A stretch of 64,000 nt of DNA from Protaetiibacter intestinalis (GCF_003627075.1 NZ_CP032630.1:434001-498000); one strand, 5' to 3'. Counted from the first letter of the stretch, positions 1 to 9,598 are shown. The notes: generated by a model not told the origin, from the letters alone. Program-made: numbers and translations.

Positions 1-232
1 TGCGGCCGTCCTTCGCCGCGAGCACGACCCGCTGCACGGTGTCGCGGTAGGGGGCGCCCGCGATCACCCGCAGCCCGCCGGGCGCCGTGGTCGCGATCGG
101 CGCAGGCGCGACGCGGCGCCGACAGCCCGCGCACAGCGTGCGGTCGGGTCGGCCGCAGCCGACGCACGCGGTCGGCAGCACGAGGGCGAGCGCGTCGAGC
201 AGCGCCTCGCGCACGGCATCCGGCAGCACCAT
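1..232 (-). CDS. ComF family protein, 3' part cut by window edge
   Basis: The gene starts at ATG 232 and runs off the left edge, so only about 77 N-terminal residues are visible. They contain a zinc-ribbon pair, C-V-G-C near residue 24 and C-A-G-C near residue 36. This is followed by AGAPYRDTVQRVVLAAKDG, the typical entry into a ComF/phosphoribosyltransferase-like domain. ComF proteins are cytoplasmic and are linked to DNA uptake and transformation in some bacteria, but in actinobacteria their role is mostly inferred. The gene sits downstream of lpqB on the same strand with a 63-bp gap, which is a common arrangement in Microbacteriaceae. The C-terminal PRPP-binding motif is outside the window and was not checked. 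Confidence 0.8.
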   Translation of the reverse strand, partial: MVLPDAVREALLDALALVLPTACVGCGRPDRTLCAGCRRRVAPAPIATTAPGGLRVIAGAPYRDTVQRVVLAAKDGR

Positions 233-295
233 GCGCCCAGCATCGCGCCGCCGCACGCGACCCGGAGGCGGCATCCGCCGAACTGGGGAGAACCC

Positions 296-1969
296 CTACT
301 GCAGGGTGGCCAGGAAGGAGACGACGAGCCCCGTCGACTGCCAGCCGCCGCTCGCGCTGTGCCGCCATACGGTGCCGTCGGCGCCCCGCACCCGCAGGCC
401 GTCGGCCAGGTTGCCGCCCACGAGCTGCACGCCCTGCGCGACCGTGCCGTAGCTCTCGTGCCGTCCGCCGATCCGGTACAGGTCGACGCGCGTCTCGTCG
501 CCCTCCTGCGACAGCACGGCGACCGTCGAGGCGTCGACCCAGGTGGCGTCGAGCAGCGGCGCCTCCCCGACGACGAGCTCGAGCGGTTCGCCGAGGCCCA
601 CCGGCACGCCGTCCGCGTCGCGCACGATTCCGACGATCGTCACCGCGGGGCCGGCATCCCCCTGCGTCCCCACGAGCAGCCGCGAGCCGTCGCGCGACAC
701 GTGCAGCGCGCGGATCTCACCCTCCAGGTACGGGGTCGAGAGCGGATGCGGCGTGCCGTCGGCCGCGTACGCCACGATGCTGTGCGGGTCGGCCGCGACC
801 GCCGACCACAGGTAGCCCTGCACGTCGAGCCCCGGGTCGACGATCCCGGAGCGCGGATCGAGCAGCGCCGGGTCGCCGTCGGCGGGCACGAGCCACGCCC
901 CGGATGCGGTGCGCACCGCCGCCGAGGTCGCGTCGCGGCCGAGCGTCGCGCCGAGCGGCACGAGCCCCTCGACCGTCGAGCTGATGCCGGGGATCGAGCG
1001 CGCGCCGCCCGCGCTCAGGAAGCCGAACGAGCCGTCGGCGAGACCCGCGGGGCTCGACGACACCGAGAGCACCCACTCGGGCTTCGTGCCGCTGCCCACC
1101 TCGATCGGCAGCCCGCCGACCGTGAGCTGCACGCTGCTGACGTCGCCGAGCGCGAGGCTCGCGACGAGCTGCTGCTGCATGCGCCAGCGCGCATCCGCCG
1201 GCTGGGCGGCCACCTCGCTCGACAGGTCGACGCTCGCCGTGCCCGAGTCGATCGTCACGTCCTGCACCTTGGTGCCGCTCGGGAACGCGGTCACGAGCAC
1301 GCCGTTCTGGTACCAGGTGGACTGCCCCGCGAGCAGCTCCGTCACGATGCGCTCCGGCCGCGACGCGGTGTCGGGGAACCAGCGCACGTCGGGCACGAGG
1401 AACGCGCCGCTCGGCTCGAAGAAGTACAGCGGGTAGGCGCCGAAGGTGGTGGCGAACTGGGTGGTCGACAGCAGGATGCCGGCGGGCGCGCTCGCGATGC
1501 GCCACTCGCCGTCGGCGTTCTTCGCGAACTCGTAGTCGAGCGACTGCGCCTCGGGCTTCGCGAGCTCGCTGTAGTTGCCGGTCGAGTTGACGAAGGCCTG
1601 CACGTTGACGGTGAGCCGCAGGCTGCCCTCCGCCACTGCGGTGGGGGTCGTGGGGCTGTTGCTGATGAGCACCCGCTCGGTCGGCGACCAGACGGTGCGG
1701 AACTCGTCGGTGAGGAACAGCCGCGCCACCGAGTAGTCGCCGGAGGGTGCGCGCTGCGCCGTCAGGAAGTTCGCGAGCAGCTGCTCGGGACTCGCCCCCG
1801 GCTGCGGCCCCTCGGCGATCGTCACGAGGTCGCCGCCGTCGTCGCCCGAACTCAGCTGGGCGGTGCCGACCGGCCCGCCCGTGGGGATGCCGGCGCAGCC
1901 GGTCAGCGCGACGAGCCCCGCGAGCAGGGCGGCCGTCATCCGGATGCGGCGGAGCGTCGGGCGGCTCAT
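296..1969 (-). CDS. lpqB: LpqB family lipoprotein, partner of MtrAB
   Basis: 557 aa. The start at 1969 overlaps the mtrB stop (ATGA), which suggests translational coupling. The N-terminus is a lipoprotein signal peptide with lipobox L-T-G-C at Cys25, followed by AGIPTGGPVGT, so the protein should be anchored on the outer face of the membrane. A GerMN-like middle region precedes a C-terminal beta-propeller-like part with repeated SGAWLVP / DGTVW stretches. Known LpqB proteins interact with the sensor MtrB and influence cell wall homeostasis and division. Length and position as third gene of mtrA-mtrB-lpqB match the family. A longer in-frame reading upstream of 1969 lies inside mtrB and is not preferred. 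Confidence 0.95.
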   Translation of the reverse strand: MSRPTLRRIRMTAALLAGLVALTGCAGIPTGGPVGTAQLSSGDDGGDLVTIAEGPQPGASPEQLLANFLTAQRAPSGDYSVARLFLTDEFRTVWSPTERVLISNSPTTPTAVAEGSLRLTVNVQAFVNSTGNYSELAKPEAQSLDYEFAKNADGEWRIASAPAGILLSTTQFATTFGAYPLYFFEPSGAFLVPDVRWFPDTASRPERIVTELLAGQSTWYQNGVLVTAFPSGTKVQDVTIDSGTASVDLSSEVAAQPADARWRMQQQLVASLALGDVSSVQLTVGGLPIEVGSGTKPEWVLSVSSSPAGLADGSFGFLSAGGARSIPGISSTVEGLVPLGATLGRDATSAAVRTASGAWLVPADGDPALLDPRSGIVDPGLDVQGYLWSAVAADPHSIVAYAADGTPHPLSTPYLEGEIRALHVSRDGSRLLVGTQGDAGPAVTIVGIVRDADGVPVGLGEPLELVVGEAPLLDATWVDASTVAVLSQEGDETRVDLYRIGGRHESYGTVAQGVQLVGGNLADGLRVRGADGTVWRHSASGGWQSTGLVVSFLATLQ

Positions 1970-3549
1970 GCGGCCACCTCCCCGTCGGGCGGCAGCGCGA
2001 GCGGCGAGCCGGAGAGCTCGTCGCCGAGGCGCCGCGGCAGCGTCAGCCGGAAGCAGCTGCCCTCGCCCGGCTTCGACCACACGGCCAGCTCGCCGCCGTG
2101 CACCGCCGCGTCCTCGAGCGAGATCGCGAGGCCGAGGCCCGTGCCGCCCGTGGTGCGCTGCCGCGAGGGGTCGGCCCGCCAGAAGCGGTCGAACACCCGC
2201 TCCACGTGCGCGGGCGACATGCCGACGCCGTAGTCGCGCACGGCGATCGCCACGGCATCCTGGTCGGAGTCGACGTAGACGACGATCGGCTTCGCCTCGC
2301 CGTGGTCGATGGCGTTGCCGAGCAGGTTCTGCAGGATGCGGCGGATGCGGCGCACGTCGACCTCCGCCTCGAAGTAGCCGCCGGGCGCGACGAGCCGCAG
2401 CTCGCTGCCCTTCTCCGCGGCGAGGGGCTGCACCGCCTCGATCGACTCCTCCACGAGCCGCACCAGGTTGGTGGGGTCGGTCTCCACCTGCACGGCGCCC
2501 GCGTCGTAGCGGCTCATCTCGAGCAGGTCGGCGAGCATCGACTCGAAGCGCTCGATCTGGGTGTGCAGCAGCTCGGCGGTGCGCGCGGTGGTGGGCGAGA
2601 AGTCCTCGCGCTGGTCGTAGAGCACGTCTCCCGCGAGACGGATGGTGGTGAGCGGCGTGCGCAGCTCGTGCGACACGTCCGAGACGAAGCGCTGCTGCAC
2701 GCGCGACAGGTCGGCCAGCTGCCGGATCTGGCGCTGCAGGCTGTCGGCCATCCGGTTGAAGGAGCGCGCGAGGGTCGCGAGCTCGTCCTCCCCCTTCACC
2801 GGCAGGCGCTCGCCCAGGTCGCCCTCGGCGAGCTTCTCGGAGGCGTCGGCCGCCACCCGCACCGGCCCGACCACGAGGCGCACGATCAGGTAGGCGACCC
2901 CGCCGAACAGCGCCACGAGGCCGAACCCGCCGAGCAGCAGGGTGGACTGCACGAAGTCGAGGGTGGCCTGCACGTCGGCGAGGTCATAGACGAGGTACAG
3001 CTGGTAGCGCCCCGCGGTGATCGTGTCGAGGATCGAGCCGGTCATGATGCCGGGATCGGCGCCCTCCGAGCTCTGCACCGCGATCGACTGCCAGGCGATC
3101 GTCGTCGCGTCGCTGTCGATCGTCGTCGCGCGCAGCTCGGACGAGACGGCGATCGCCCCCGTCTCGAACGCGGCGCTCGCCCGCGGGTCGACCGTGCGCG
3201 GCACGTCCTGGCCCGGCACCCACAGGAACGCCAGATACCGCGCGGTCGTCGAGCGCTGCACCGACGACAGCACGGAGTCGGCGGTCGCCTGCGCGTCGAC
3301 CGTCTCGCCGAGCTCGGCGGCGGTCGTGAACATCGACTGCGCCTGCTCGGTGGCGCGGCCCGCCTCCGCGAGCACCTGGTCGCGGCGGGAGTCGAACAGG
3401 TTGGTGCGCACCGAGGTGGAGATGACGACGCCGATCACGGTCACGGCGACGGCCGACAGCAGCAGGGTGATGACGATGGTGCGCACCCGCAACGACCCGC
3501 GCCACAGGTGCACCAGGCGGTCCCGCCCGGCGCGCCAGTCCCACCGCAC
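1966..3549 (-). CDS. mtrB: Sensor histidine kinase MtrB
   Basis: 527 aa. TM helix 1 is at about residues 23-45, an extracellular sensor region at 46-200, TM helix 2 at about 203-225, and a HAMP domain at 226-280. HisKA follows with the phospho-accepting His294 in DVSHELRTPLTT. The C-terminal ATPase has N-box NLLGNAIDHGE, G1-box DYGVGMS and G2-box GGTGLGLAIS. MtrB phosphorylates MtrA and controls cell wall, osmotic and division genes in actinobacteria. It lies 9 bp downstream of mtrA and overlaps lpqB by 4 bp. The order and all catalytic motifs are intact. Confidence 0.97.
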   Translation of the reverse strand: MRWDWRAGRDRLVHLWRGSLRVRTIVITLLLSAVAVTVIGVVISTSVRTNLFDSRRDQVLAEAGRATEQAQSMFTTAAELGETVDAQATADSVLSSVQRSTTARYLAFLWVPGQDVPRTVDPRASAAFETGAIAVSSELRATTIDSDATTIAWQSIAVQSSEGADPGIMTGSILDTITAGRYQLYLVYDLADVQATLDFVQSTLLLGGFGLVALFGGVAYLIVRLVVGPVRVAADASEKLAEGDLGERLPVKGEDELATLARSFNRMADSLQRQIRQLADLSRVQQRFVSDVSHELRTPLTTIRLAGDVLYDQREDFSPTTARTAELLHTQIERFESMLADLLEMSRYDAGAVQVETDPTNLVRLVEESIEAVQPLAAEKGSELRLVAPGGYFEAEVDVRRIRRILQNLLGNAIDHGEAKPIVVYVDSDQDAVAIAVRDYGVGMSPAHVERVFDRFWRADPSRQRTTGGTGLGLAISLEDAAVHGGELAVWSKPGEGSCFRLTLPRRLGDELSGSPLALPPDGEVAA

Positions 3550-3558
3550 CCCGGGCTC

Positions 3559-4287
3559 CTAGGTGACGGCGCCCGCGCGGTAGCCGACCCCGCGCACGGT
3601 CGTCACGATGCGCGGGTTGTCGGGGTCGTGCTCGACCTTCGCGCGCAGCCGCTGCACGTGCACGTTCACGAGGCGGGTGTCGGCCTTGTAGTGGTAGCCC
3701 CACACCTGCTCGAGCAGCATCTCGCGCGTGAACACCTGCTGGGGCTTCGCCGCGAGCGCGAGCAGCAGCTGGAACTCGAGCGGGGTCAGGTTCACCCGGT
3801 TCTCGCCGCGGCGCACCTCGTGCCCGGCGACGTCGATCACGAGGTCGCCGATCTGGATGCGCTCCGTCGTGTCGGGCAGCGCCGGGCGCAGACGGGCCCG
3901 GATGCGCGCGACGAGCTCCTTCGGGTTGAAGGGCTTCACGACGTAGTCGTCGGCACCCGACTCGAGGCCCTGCACGACATCCGTCGCCTCGCCCTTCGCG
4001 GTGAGCATGATGATCGGCACGCCCGACTCGCCGCGCACCGTGCGGCACACCTCGATGCCGCTCATGCCCGGCAGCATGAGGTCGAGCAGCACGAGGTCGG
4101 GGCGCTCGGCGCGGAAGGTGTCGATCGCGATCTTGCCGTCGGCGGCGAAGAGCGGCTCGAACTCCTCACCGCGGAGGATGATGCCGATCATCTCGGCGAT
4201 CGCGGGGTCGTCGTCGACCACGAGAATGCGCGCGTTCATGGACCTCGTTCGTTCCGTGTCGCCCGGGTTCGGGGTTGGTTCGCTCAC
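3559..4287 (-). CDS. mtrA: Response regulator MtrA
   Basis: 242 aa if ATG 4287 is used. An internal ATG at 4239 (MNARILVVDDD) is the start that most homologues align to, giving 226 aa. The receiver domain has the acidic triplet DDD and phospho-site Asp69 in LVLLDLMLPG, the conserved Lys in MLTAKG, and a C-terminal OmpR/PhoB winged helix (NLTPLEFQLLLALA, VNVHVQRLRAKVE). MtrA is an essential or near-essential regulator of cell wall hydrolases, division and replication genes in Mycobacterium, Corynebacterium and Streptomyces. Its promoter must lie in the 53-bp gap shared with the divergent membrane-protein operon at 4341, so both units may be co-regulated. Confidence 0.96.
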   Translation of the reverse strand: MSEPTPNPGDTERTRSMNARILVVDDDPAIAEMIGIILRGEEFEPLFAADGKIAIDTFRAERPDLVLLDLMLPGMSGIEVCRTVRGESGVPIIMLTAKGEATDVVQGLESGADDYVVKPFNPKELVARIRARLRPALPDTTERIQIGDLVIDVAGHEVRRGENRVNLTPLEFQLLLALAAKPQQVFTREMLLEQVWGYHYKADTRLVNVHVQRLRAKVEHDPDNPRIVTTVRGVGYRAGAVT

Positions 4288-4340
4288 GACAAGAGTAGTC
4301 GGGGTATGGAAGCATATGCCCAGTCGTGTGAGCGACTCTC

Positions 4341-5453
4341 GTGAACCAAGGGGGCCGGGTGACGCAACCGATCGGTGCCTTCCCCGCGCCGACCTGGACG
4401 CCGCCGCCGCGCGAGCCGTTCGTGCCGCTGCGTCCCCTCACCCTCGGGCAGATCCTCTCGGGCGCGTTCCGCACCCTGCGGCACAACCCGGCCGTCACGC
4501 TCGGGCCCTCGATCGTCATCTCGCTCGCCGCGGCGCTGCTCGCGCTCGGCGTCTCGACGTGGGTGATCGACCCGCTCGTCGACGGCTACGGCTCGGGCGC
4601 CGGCAGTTCGCGTACCTACGACTGGCTCGTCGGCTTCGGCGCCGGCCTCATCGGCTGGATGGTGGTGCGTGTGCTCGCGACGACGGCGGGCGTGCTGCAG
4701 CAGGGCGTCTCGGCCGCCGACGTGTCGCACGCGGTGCTCGGCCGTCGGCTGACGACCGTCGGGCTGCGGCGCCGCACGCGCGGGGTGCGCGGTCCGCTCG
4801 CCGCCTGGGCGGTCATCGTGTCGGTCGTGCTGCTCGTCGCGGGGCTGCTCGGGGCCGCCCTCATCGGCGCGGCCGCGATGGCCGACGCCGCGGGCAGCGT
4901 GCTCATCGCCGCGCTCGTCTACACGGTCGCCGCCGTGCTGCTCGCCTGGATCGGCACCCGGCTCGCCTTCGTGCCCTCGGTGCTCGTCGTCGAACGCCTG
5001 CCGCTCGGGCGGGCGATCGGACGCGCCCGGCGCCTCACCCGGCACCAGTTCTGGCGCACCTTCGGCATCCGCATCCTGTGCTGGAGCATGATCTGGCTCG
5101 CGACGCTGCTCGTCGGCATCCCCGTGCAGCTCATCATCGCCTGGCTCGGCTCGATCGTCGCGGGCAACGGCGCCACGAGCGACCAGGTCGTCATCATGCA
5201 TCTGAGCGACATCGCCACCGCCGTCGTCGGGGCGATCATCGGGGCGATCGGCCTCGTCATCACGACCGCGACGGATGCGATCCTCTACCTCGACCTGCGG
5301 ATGCGCCAGGAGGGCCTCGACCTGGAACTCGGCCGCTTCATGGAGCACCGCCGCCCCGGCACCCGCTTCGACCCGGCGGAGGTCGACCCGTACCGCACGC
5401 CCGGCGCCGCCGCGCCGGCATCCGCGAACCCGGGGGCGTCGGCATGGGGATGA
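4341..5453 (+). CDS. Multi-pass membrane protein, GDPD membrane-domain-like
   Basis: 370 aa, starting at GTG 4341. A Pro-rich N-terminus (PAPTWTPPPREPF) leads into VPLRPLTLGQILSGAFRTLRHNPAVTLGPS, a signature of the glycerophosphodiester-phosphodiesterase membrane-domain-like family. About six hydrophobic segments follow, from residue ~50 to ~320. It lacks a catalytic phosphodiesterase domain, so its role is likely structural or regulatory in the membrane. It is first in a five-gene operon (DUF4129, DUF4350, MoxR, DUF58) found beside mtrAB in many actinobacteria. Its last codons overlap the next gene. Confidence 0.8.
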   Translation: MNQGGRVTQPIGAFPAPTWTPPPREPFVPLRPLTLGQILSGAFRTLRHNPAVTLGPSIVISLAAALLALGVSTWVIDPLVDGYGSGAGSSRTYDWLVGFGAGLIGWMVVRVLATTAGVLQQGVSAADVSHAVLGRRLTTVGLRRRTRGVRGPLAAWAVIVSVVLLVAGLLGAALIGAAAMADAAGSVLIAALVYTVAAVLLAWIGTRLAFVPSVLVVERLPLGRAIGRARRLTRHQFWRTFGIRILCWSMIWLATLLVGIPVQLIIAWLGSIVAGNGATSDQVVIMHLSDIATAVVGAIIGAIGLVITTATDAILYLDLRMRQEGLDLELGRFMEHRRPGTRFDPAEVDPYRTPGAAAPASANPGASAWG

Positions 5454-6139
5454 CGCCGCTGACGCTGCCGTTCGGCCCGCCGCTGGACCCGGATGCCGAG
5501 GAGGCCCGCCGGCTGCTGCGCGAGGAGCTCGCGAAGACGAAGTACCAGTGGGAGGAGCCCGCGCCGAGCGGCCCGAACTGGATCGACGAGCTGCTGCGGT
5601 GGTTCCAGAAGCTGCTCGACTCGCTGAGCGGCACGGAGTCGGTGCCCGCCTGGGTGGTCGTGCTCGTGATCGTCGGCATCGCCGTGATCGTGGTGGCGTT
5701 CCTCGTGTTCGGGGTGCCGCGGCTGCGCGCCCGCAGCGAGGTGGGCGCCGACGAGCTGTTCGAGGCCGACGACGTGCGCGACGCCGCCGCCATGCGCCGC
5801 GACGCGGATGCCGCCGCCCGCGAGGGCGCGTGGGCGCTCGCGATCGCCGAGCGCTTCCGGGCGATCGCGCGCGCGATGCACGAACGCGCCCTGCTCGCGA
5901 CGCTGCCGGGCAGCACCGCCCACGACGTGGCGCGCCGCGCCGCGCGCGCCCTGCCCGAGCACGGCGCGGCCCTCGAGCGCGCCGCCTACGAGTTCGACGC
6001 GGTGCGCTACCTGGGCGACCGCGGCGACCGCGACCGCTACGAGACGATGGTGGCGCTTGACCGCGCCATCGAGCACAGCCGCCCGGCGGCGGCGATCGTG
6101 GAGGACCAGGTCGACCGCAGCGAGTGGGTGAAGCCGTGA
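5444..6139 (+). CDS. DUF4129 domain membrane protein
   Basis: 231 aa from ATG 5444. ATG 5450 gives 229 aa and forms an ATGA overlap with the previous stop, so it is an equally good start. The N-terminal 65 residues are acidic and soluble, with the DUF4129-type EARRLLREELAKTKYQ stretch. One TM helix lies at about residues 66-90 (VPAWVVVLVIVGIAVIVVAF). The cytoplasmic C-terminal domain is Arg/Ala-rich (AIAERFRAIARAMHERALL, GSTAHDVARRAARALP). DUF4129 proteins accompany MoxR/DUF58 systems, but their biochemical role is not established. Tightly coupled to both neighbours. Confidence 0.85.
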   Translation: MGMTPLTLPFGPPLDPDAEEARRLLREELAKTKYQWEEPAPSGPNWIDELLRWFQKLLDSLSGTESVPAWVVVLVIVGIAVIVVAFLVFGVPRLRARSEVGADELFEADDVRDAAAMRRDADAAAREGAWALAIAERFRAIARAMHERALLATLPGSTAHDVARRAARALPEHGAALERAAYEFDAVRYLGDRGDRDRYETMVALDRAIEHSRPAAAIVEDQVDRSEWVKP

Positions 6140-7278
6140 GCCGCGCGCTGCGGGCCGGGCTCGGCTGGGCCGCACTCGCCGTCGTCGTCGTGCTCGTGGC
6201 GCTCACCGTGTGGGCGGCGGGCCGCGACTCGACCGTCGGCGACCACCTGCGCAACCCCGACGACCGCTCGCCGGTCGGCTCGCTCGCCCTCGCCGAGGTG
6301 CTGCGCGCGCAGGGCGTCGACGTGCAGGTGACGCGCTCCTTCTGGGAGACCGAGGATGCCGTCAGCCTGTACTCCGACACGACCGTGCTCGTCGACGACG
6401 ACTGGTGGGTGCTCACCCCGGAGGCCTACGGGGAGCTCGCGCACATCGCCGACCACTTCCTGCTCGTGCTGCCGAACGACGACGCCCTCGCGGCTCTCGC
6501 CCCCGGCGTCGAGTACGCGGGCTTCACGGGCGGTGAGCTGTCGGCATCCTGCGAGCTGCCGGCCGCCGCGCGCGCCGAGCGGATCGAGGCGGCGGGCGAC
6601 GCCTACCGGGTCGACGCGGATGCCGTGGGCTGCTTCCCGAACGAGGCCGGCGACGGCTATTCGCTCGTGCGCGCCGACTACGAGACGCGCGAGGTGACGG
6701 TGCTCGGCGCCGCGGACCTGCTGCGCAACGACACCATCACGGGCTCCGGCAACGCCGCCCTCGCCCTGGGCCTGCTCGGCGAGCGCCGCCACCTGGTCTG
6801 GTATCAGCCCGACTTCGACGACTACTCCTGGGAGCCGGAGGGCAGCCTCGCCTCGCGCCAGGCCGACTGGTTCGCGCCGCTCGTCGTGCTCGTGCTGCTC
6901 GTCGGCGTGGCCGCGGCGGTCTGGCGGGGTCGCCGGATGGGGCCCGTCGTCGTCGAGGACCTGCCGGTCGAGGTGCGCTCGAGCGAGACGATGGACGGCC
7001 GCGCGCGGCTCTACGAGCGCGGCGGCTCCCGCAACCACGCGCTCGGCACCCTGCGCTCGGCGACCGTGGCACGGCTCGCCCGCACCCTCGGGCTCGCCCG
7101 CACCGCCACCCTCGACGAGGTGATCGCGACCACCGCCGCCACGACGGGCCGCGACCCGAACGTCGTCGACGCGCTGCTGCGCTCGGCCACGGCATCCGAC
7201 GACCGCTCCCTCGTGCGGCTCTCCGACGAGCTGCTGCGCCTCGAACGCGACGTCGCCCGCGACGTGACGCCGCGCTGA
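6136..7278 (+). CDS. DUF4350 domain membrane protein
   Basis: 380 aa from GTG 6136, which overlaps the previous stop as GTGA; a GTG at 6124 adds four residues. An N-terminal TM helix (WAALAVVVVLVALTVWAAG) precedes an extracytoplasmic DUF4350 domain with NPDDRSPVGSLALAEVLRAQGVDV and VLVDDDWWVLTPEAYGELA. A second TM helix lies near residue 250 (WFAPLVVLVLLVGVAAAVW), followed by a cytoplasmic tail with EVRSSETMDGRARLYERG. The family belongs to the MoxR operon. The domain resembles GATase-like folds, but no catalytic role is shown here. Confidence 0.85.
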   Translation: MSRALRAGLGWAALAVVVVLVALTVWAAGRDSTVGDHLRNPDDRSPVGSLALAEVLRAQGVDVQVTRSFWETEDAVSLYSDTTVLVDDDWWVLTPEAYGELAHIADHFLLVLPNDDALAALAPGVEYAGFTGGELSASCELPAAARAERIEAAGDAYRVDADAVGCFPNEAGDGYSLVRADYETREVTVLGAADLLRNDTITGSGNAALALGLLGERRHLVWYQPDFDDYSWEPEGSLASRQADWFAPLVVLVLLVGVAAAVWRGRRMGPVVVEDLPVEVRSSETMDGRARLYERGGSRNHALGTLRSATVARLARTLGLARTATLDEVIATTAATTGRDPNVVDALLRSATASDDRSLVRLSDELLRLERDVARDVTPR

Positions 7279-7306
7279 GGCCGACCAGACCCATACCGCA
7301 GACAGA

Positions 7307-8275
7307 ATGGACGACATGAGCACCACATCCGAACTCCGCGACGCCCTGTCGCGTGTCCGCGTCGAGGTCGGCAAGGCGGTGGTGGGCCAGGACGGCGCCG
7401 TCACCGGGCTGCTCATCGCGCTGCTCGCCGACGGGCATGTGCTGCTGGAGGGCGTGCCGGGCGTCGCGAAGACGCTGCTCGTGCGCTCGCTCTCGCGGTC
7501 GCTGAGCCTCGAGACGCGGCGCGTGCAGTTCACCCCCGACCTCATGCCGGGCGACATCACCGGCTCGGTCGTCTACGACCCGAAGACGGGCGAGTTCGAG
7601 TTCCGTGAGGGGCCGGTGTTCACCAACATCCTGCTCGCCGACGAGATCAACCGCACGCCCCCGAAGACCCAGTCGGCGCTGCTGGAGGCGATGGAGGAGC
7701 GGCAGGTGTCGGCCGACGGGGTGACCCGCAAGCTGCCGGCGCCGTTCCTGGTGGCGGCGACCCAGAACCCGATCGAGTACGAGGGCACCTACACGCTGCC
7801 CGAGGCGCAGCTCGACCGCTTCCTGCTGAAGCTCGTGCTCGAGCTGCCGGCGCGCGACGCCGAGGTGGAGGTGCTGAACCGGCACGCGGGCGGCTTCGAC
7901 CCGCGCGACCTGGAGGCGGCCGGGGTGACCCCGGTGGTGGATGCGGCCACCCTGCAGGCGGCGCAGGCCGACGTGCGGCGGGTGCCGGTGAGCGCCGACG
8001 TGCTCGGCTACGCGGTCGACCTGGCGCGCGGCACCCGGCAGAGCCCCTCGGTGCGGCTCGGGGTGAGCCCGCGCGGCACGACGGCGCTGCTCGCCGCCTC
8101 CCGCGCCTGGGCGTGGCTGTCGGGGGCTCCGGGCGTGACGCCCGACCACATCCAGGCGATGGCGTTGCCGGTGCTGCGGCACCGCATCCAGCTGCGTCCC
8201 GAGGCGGAGCTGGAGGGCGTGGGGGCGGATGCCGTGCTGCGCTCGGTGATCCAGCAGGTTCGCGTTCCCATCTGA
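7307..8275 (+). CDS. MoxR family AAA+ ATPase
   Basis: 322 aa from ATG 7307; ATG 7316 (MSTTSELRDAL) is an alternative. AAA_3 ATPase with Walker A variant GVPGVAKT near residue 52, Walker B LLADEINR, sensor 1 ATQNP and the family phrase EAMEERQVS. A C-terminal lid domain is present. MoxR proteins act as chaperone-like ATPases that work with VWA/DUF58 partners on envelope or metalloprotein maturation. Here the partner is the DUF58 gene 3 bp downstream, and the membrane partners are the three genes upstream. Confidence 0.95.
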   Translation: MDDMSTTSELRDALSRVRVEVGKAVVGQDGAVTGLLIALLADGHVLLEGVPGVAKTLLVRSLSRSLSLETRRVQFTPDLMPGDITGSVVYDPKTGEFEFREGPVFTNILLADEINRTPPKTQSALLEAMEERQVSADGVTRKLPAPFLVAATQNPIEYEGTYTLPEAQLDRFLLKLVLELPARDAEVEVLNRHAGGFDPRDLEAAGVTPVVDAATLQAAQADVRRVPVSADVLGYAVDLARGTRQSPSVRLGVSPRGTTALLAASRAWAWLSGAPGVTPDHIQAMALPVLRHRIQLRPEAELEGVGADAVLRSVIQQVRVPI

Positions 8276-8278
8276 GCG

Positions 8279-9592
8279 ATGGCGATCTCGGGCTGGTTCG
8301 TGCTGGCGCTCGCGGTGGGCGCCGTGCCCGTCGTGCTGCTCGGCGGCTGGGCGGGGCTGGGGGTGTGGGGCGCGTTCCTGGTGCTCGCGGGCACCGCGGA
8401 TGCGTTGCTCGCCGGCTCGCCGATCGCGCTGCGCATCGCCCGCGAGGTGCCCGCCCGCACCCGGCTCGGCGAGCAGGTGCCGACCACGCTCACCGTCTAC
8501 AACGGCGGACGCCGCACGGTGCGCGGGTTGCTGCGCGACGCGTGGCAGCCGTCGGCGGGGGCTGCTCCGTCGCGGCAGCCCGTCTCCGTGCCGCCCGGCG
8601 AGCAGAGGCTCGTGCACACGACGCTCACCCCCATCCGCCGCGGCGAGCTGCGGGCGGCGGGGGTCACGGTGCGGGCGTGGGGTCCGCTGCACCTGGTGGC
8701 GCGGCAGCGCACCCTGCGGGTGCCGGGCGCGATCCGGGTGCTGCCGCCGTTCGCCTCCCGGCGCCACCTGCCGTCGCGGATCGCGCGGCTGCGTGAGCTG
8801 GACGGCCGCACGGCGCTGCTCGTGCGCGGCCAGGGCACCGAGTTCGACAGCCTGCGCGAGTACGTGCGCGGCGACGACGTGCGCTCGATCGACTGGCGCG
8901 CGACGGCCCGCCGCCGCGACCCGGCGGGCGGCGGTGCGAAGCTCGTGGTGCGCACCTGGCGCCCGGAGCGCGACCGCCGCATCGTGCTCGTGGTCGACTC
9001 GGGGCGCACCGCGGCGGCCCGCATCGCCGACGAGGTGCGGCTCGACACCTCCTTCGAGGCGAGTCTGCTGCTGGCGGCGCTCGCCACCCGCGCGGGCGAC
9101 CGCGTGGACCTCGCCGTGTACGACCGCCGGGTGCGCGGGCGCGTTCAGGGGGCGACGGGTGCGCAGCTGCTGGCGCGCATGGTGGATGTGCTGGCGCCGA
9201 TCGAGCCGGAGCTGCTGGAGCCGGACTGGTACGGCGTGCCGGGGCTCGTGCGCTCCATCACGCCCCACCGGGCGCTCGTGGTGCTGCTGACCTCGATCGA
9301 CGCGCCCGGCTCGGCGCGGCCGCTGCTGGCGATGCTGCCCGAGCTGACCCGCCACCACACGGTCGTGGTGGCCTCGGTCACCGACCCGGATGTGGTGGCG
9401 GCGACGGCGCAGCGCGACAGCGGCGAGGGCGTCTACCGTGCGGCCGCCGCCGAGCGCGCCCTGCTCGACGCCCAGCGCGTGGCCGCCGCCATCCGCCGCC
9501 TCGGGGGCGACGTGGTGACGGGTGCCCCGCAGGATCTGCCCCCGGCCCTCGCCGACCACTACCTCGCGCTGAAGGCCGCCGGCCGCCTCTGA
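8279..9592 (+). CDS. DUF58 domain protein (MoxR partner)
   Basis: 437 aa. Two N-terminal hydrophobic segments (residues ~5-40) are followed by an immunoglobulin-like region, then the DUF58 core with RGQGTEFDSLREYVRGDDVRSIDWRATAR around residue 185. A VWA-like portion begins at VLVVDSGRT. It is the last gene of the operon and ends at the repeat region beginning at 9599. The DUF58/MoxR pair is a conserved cytoplasmic or membrane-associated assembly module. No truncation is seen. Confidence 0.92.
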   Translation: MAISGWFVLALAVGAVPVVLLGGWAGLGVWGAFLVLAGTADALLAGSPIALRIAREVPARTRLGEQVPTTLTVYNGGRRTVRGLLRDAWQPSAGAAPSRQPVSVPPGEQRLVHTTLTPIRRGELRAAGVTVRAWGPLHLVARQRTLRVPGAIRVLPPFASRRHLPSRIARLRELDGRTALLVRGQGTEFDSLREYVRGDDVRSIDWRATARRRDPAGGGAKLVVRTWRPERDRRIVLVVDSGRTAAARIADEVRLDTSFEASLLLAALATRAGDRVDLAVYDRRVRGRVQGATGAQLLARMVDVLAPIEPELLEPDWYGVPGLVRSITPHRALVVLLTSIDAPGSARPLLAMLPELTRHHTVVVASVTDPDVVAATAQRDSGEGVYRAAAAERALLDAQRVAAAIRRLGGDVVTGAPQDLPPALADHYLALKAAGRL

Positions 9593-9598
9593 CCCCTT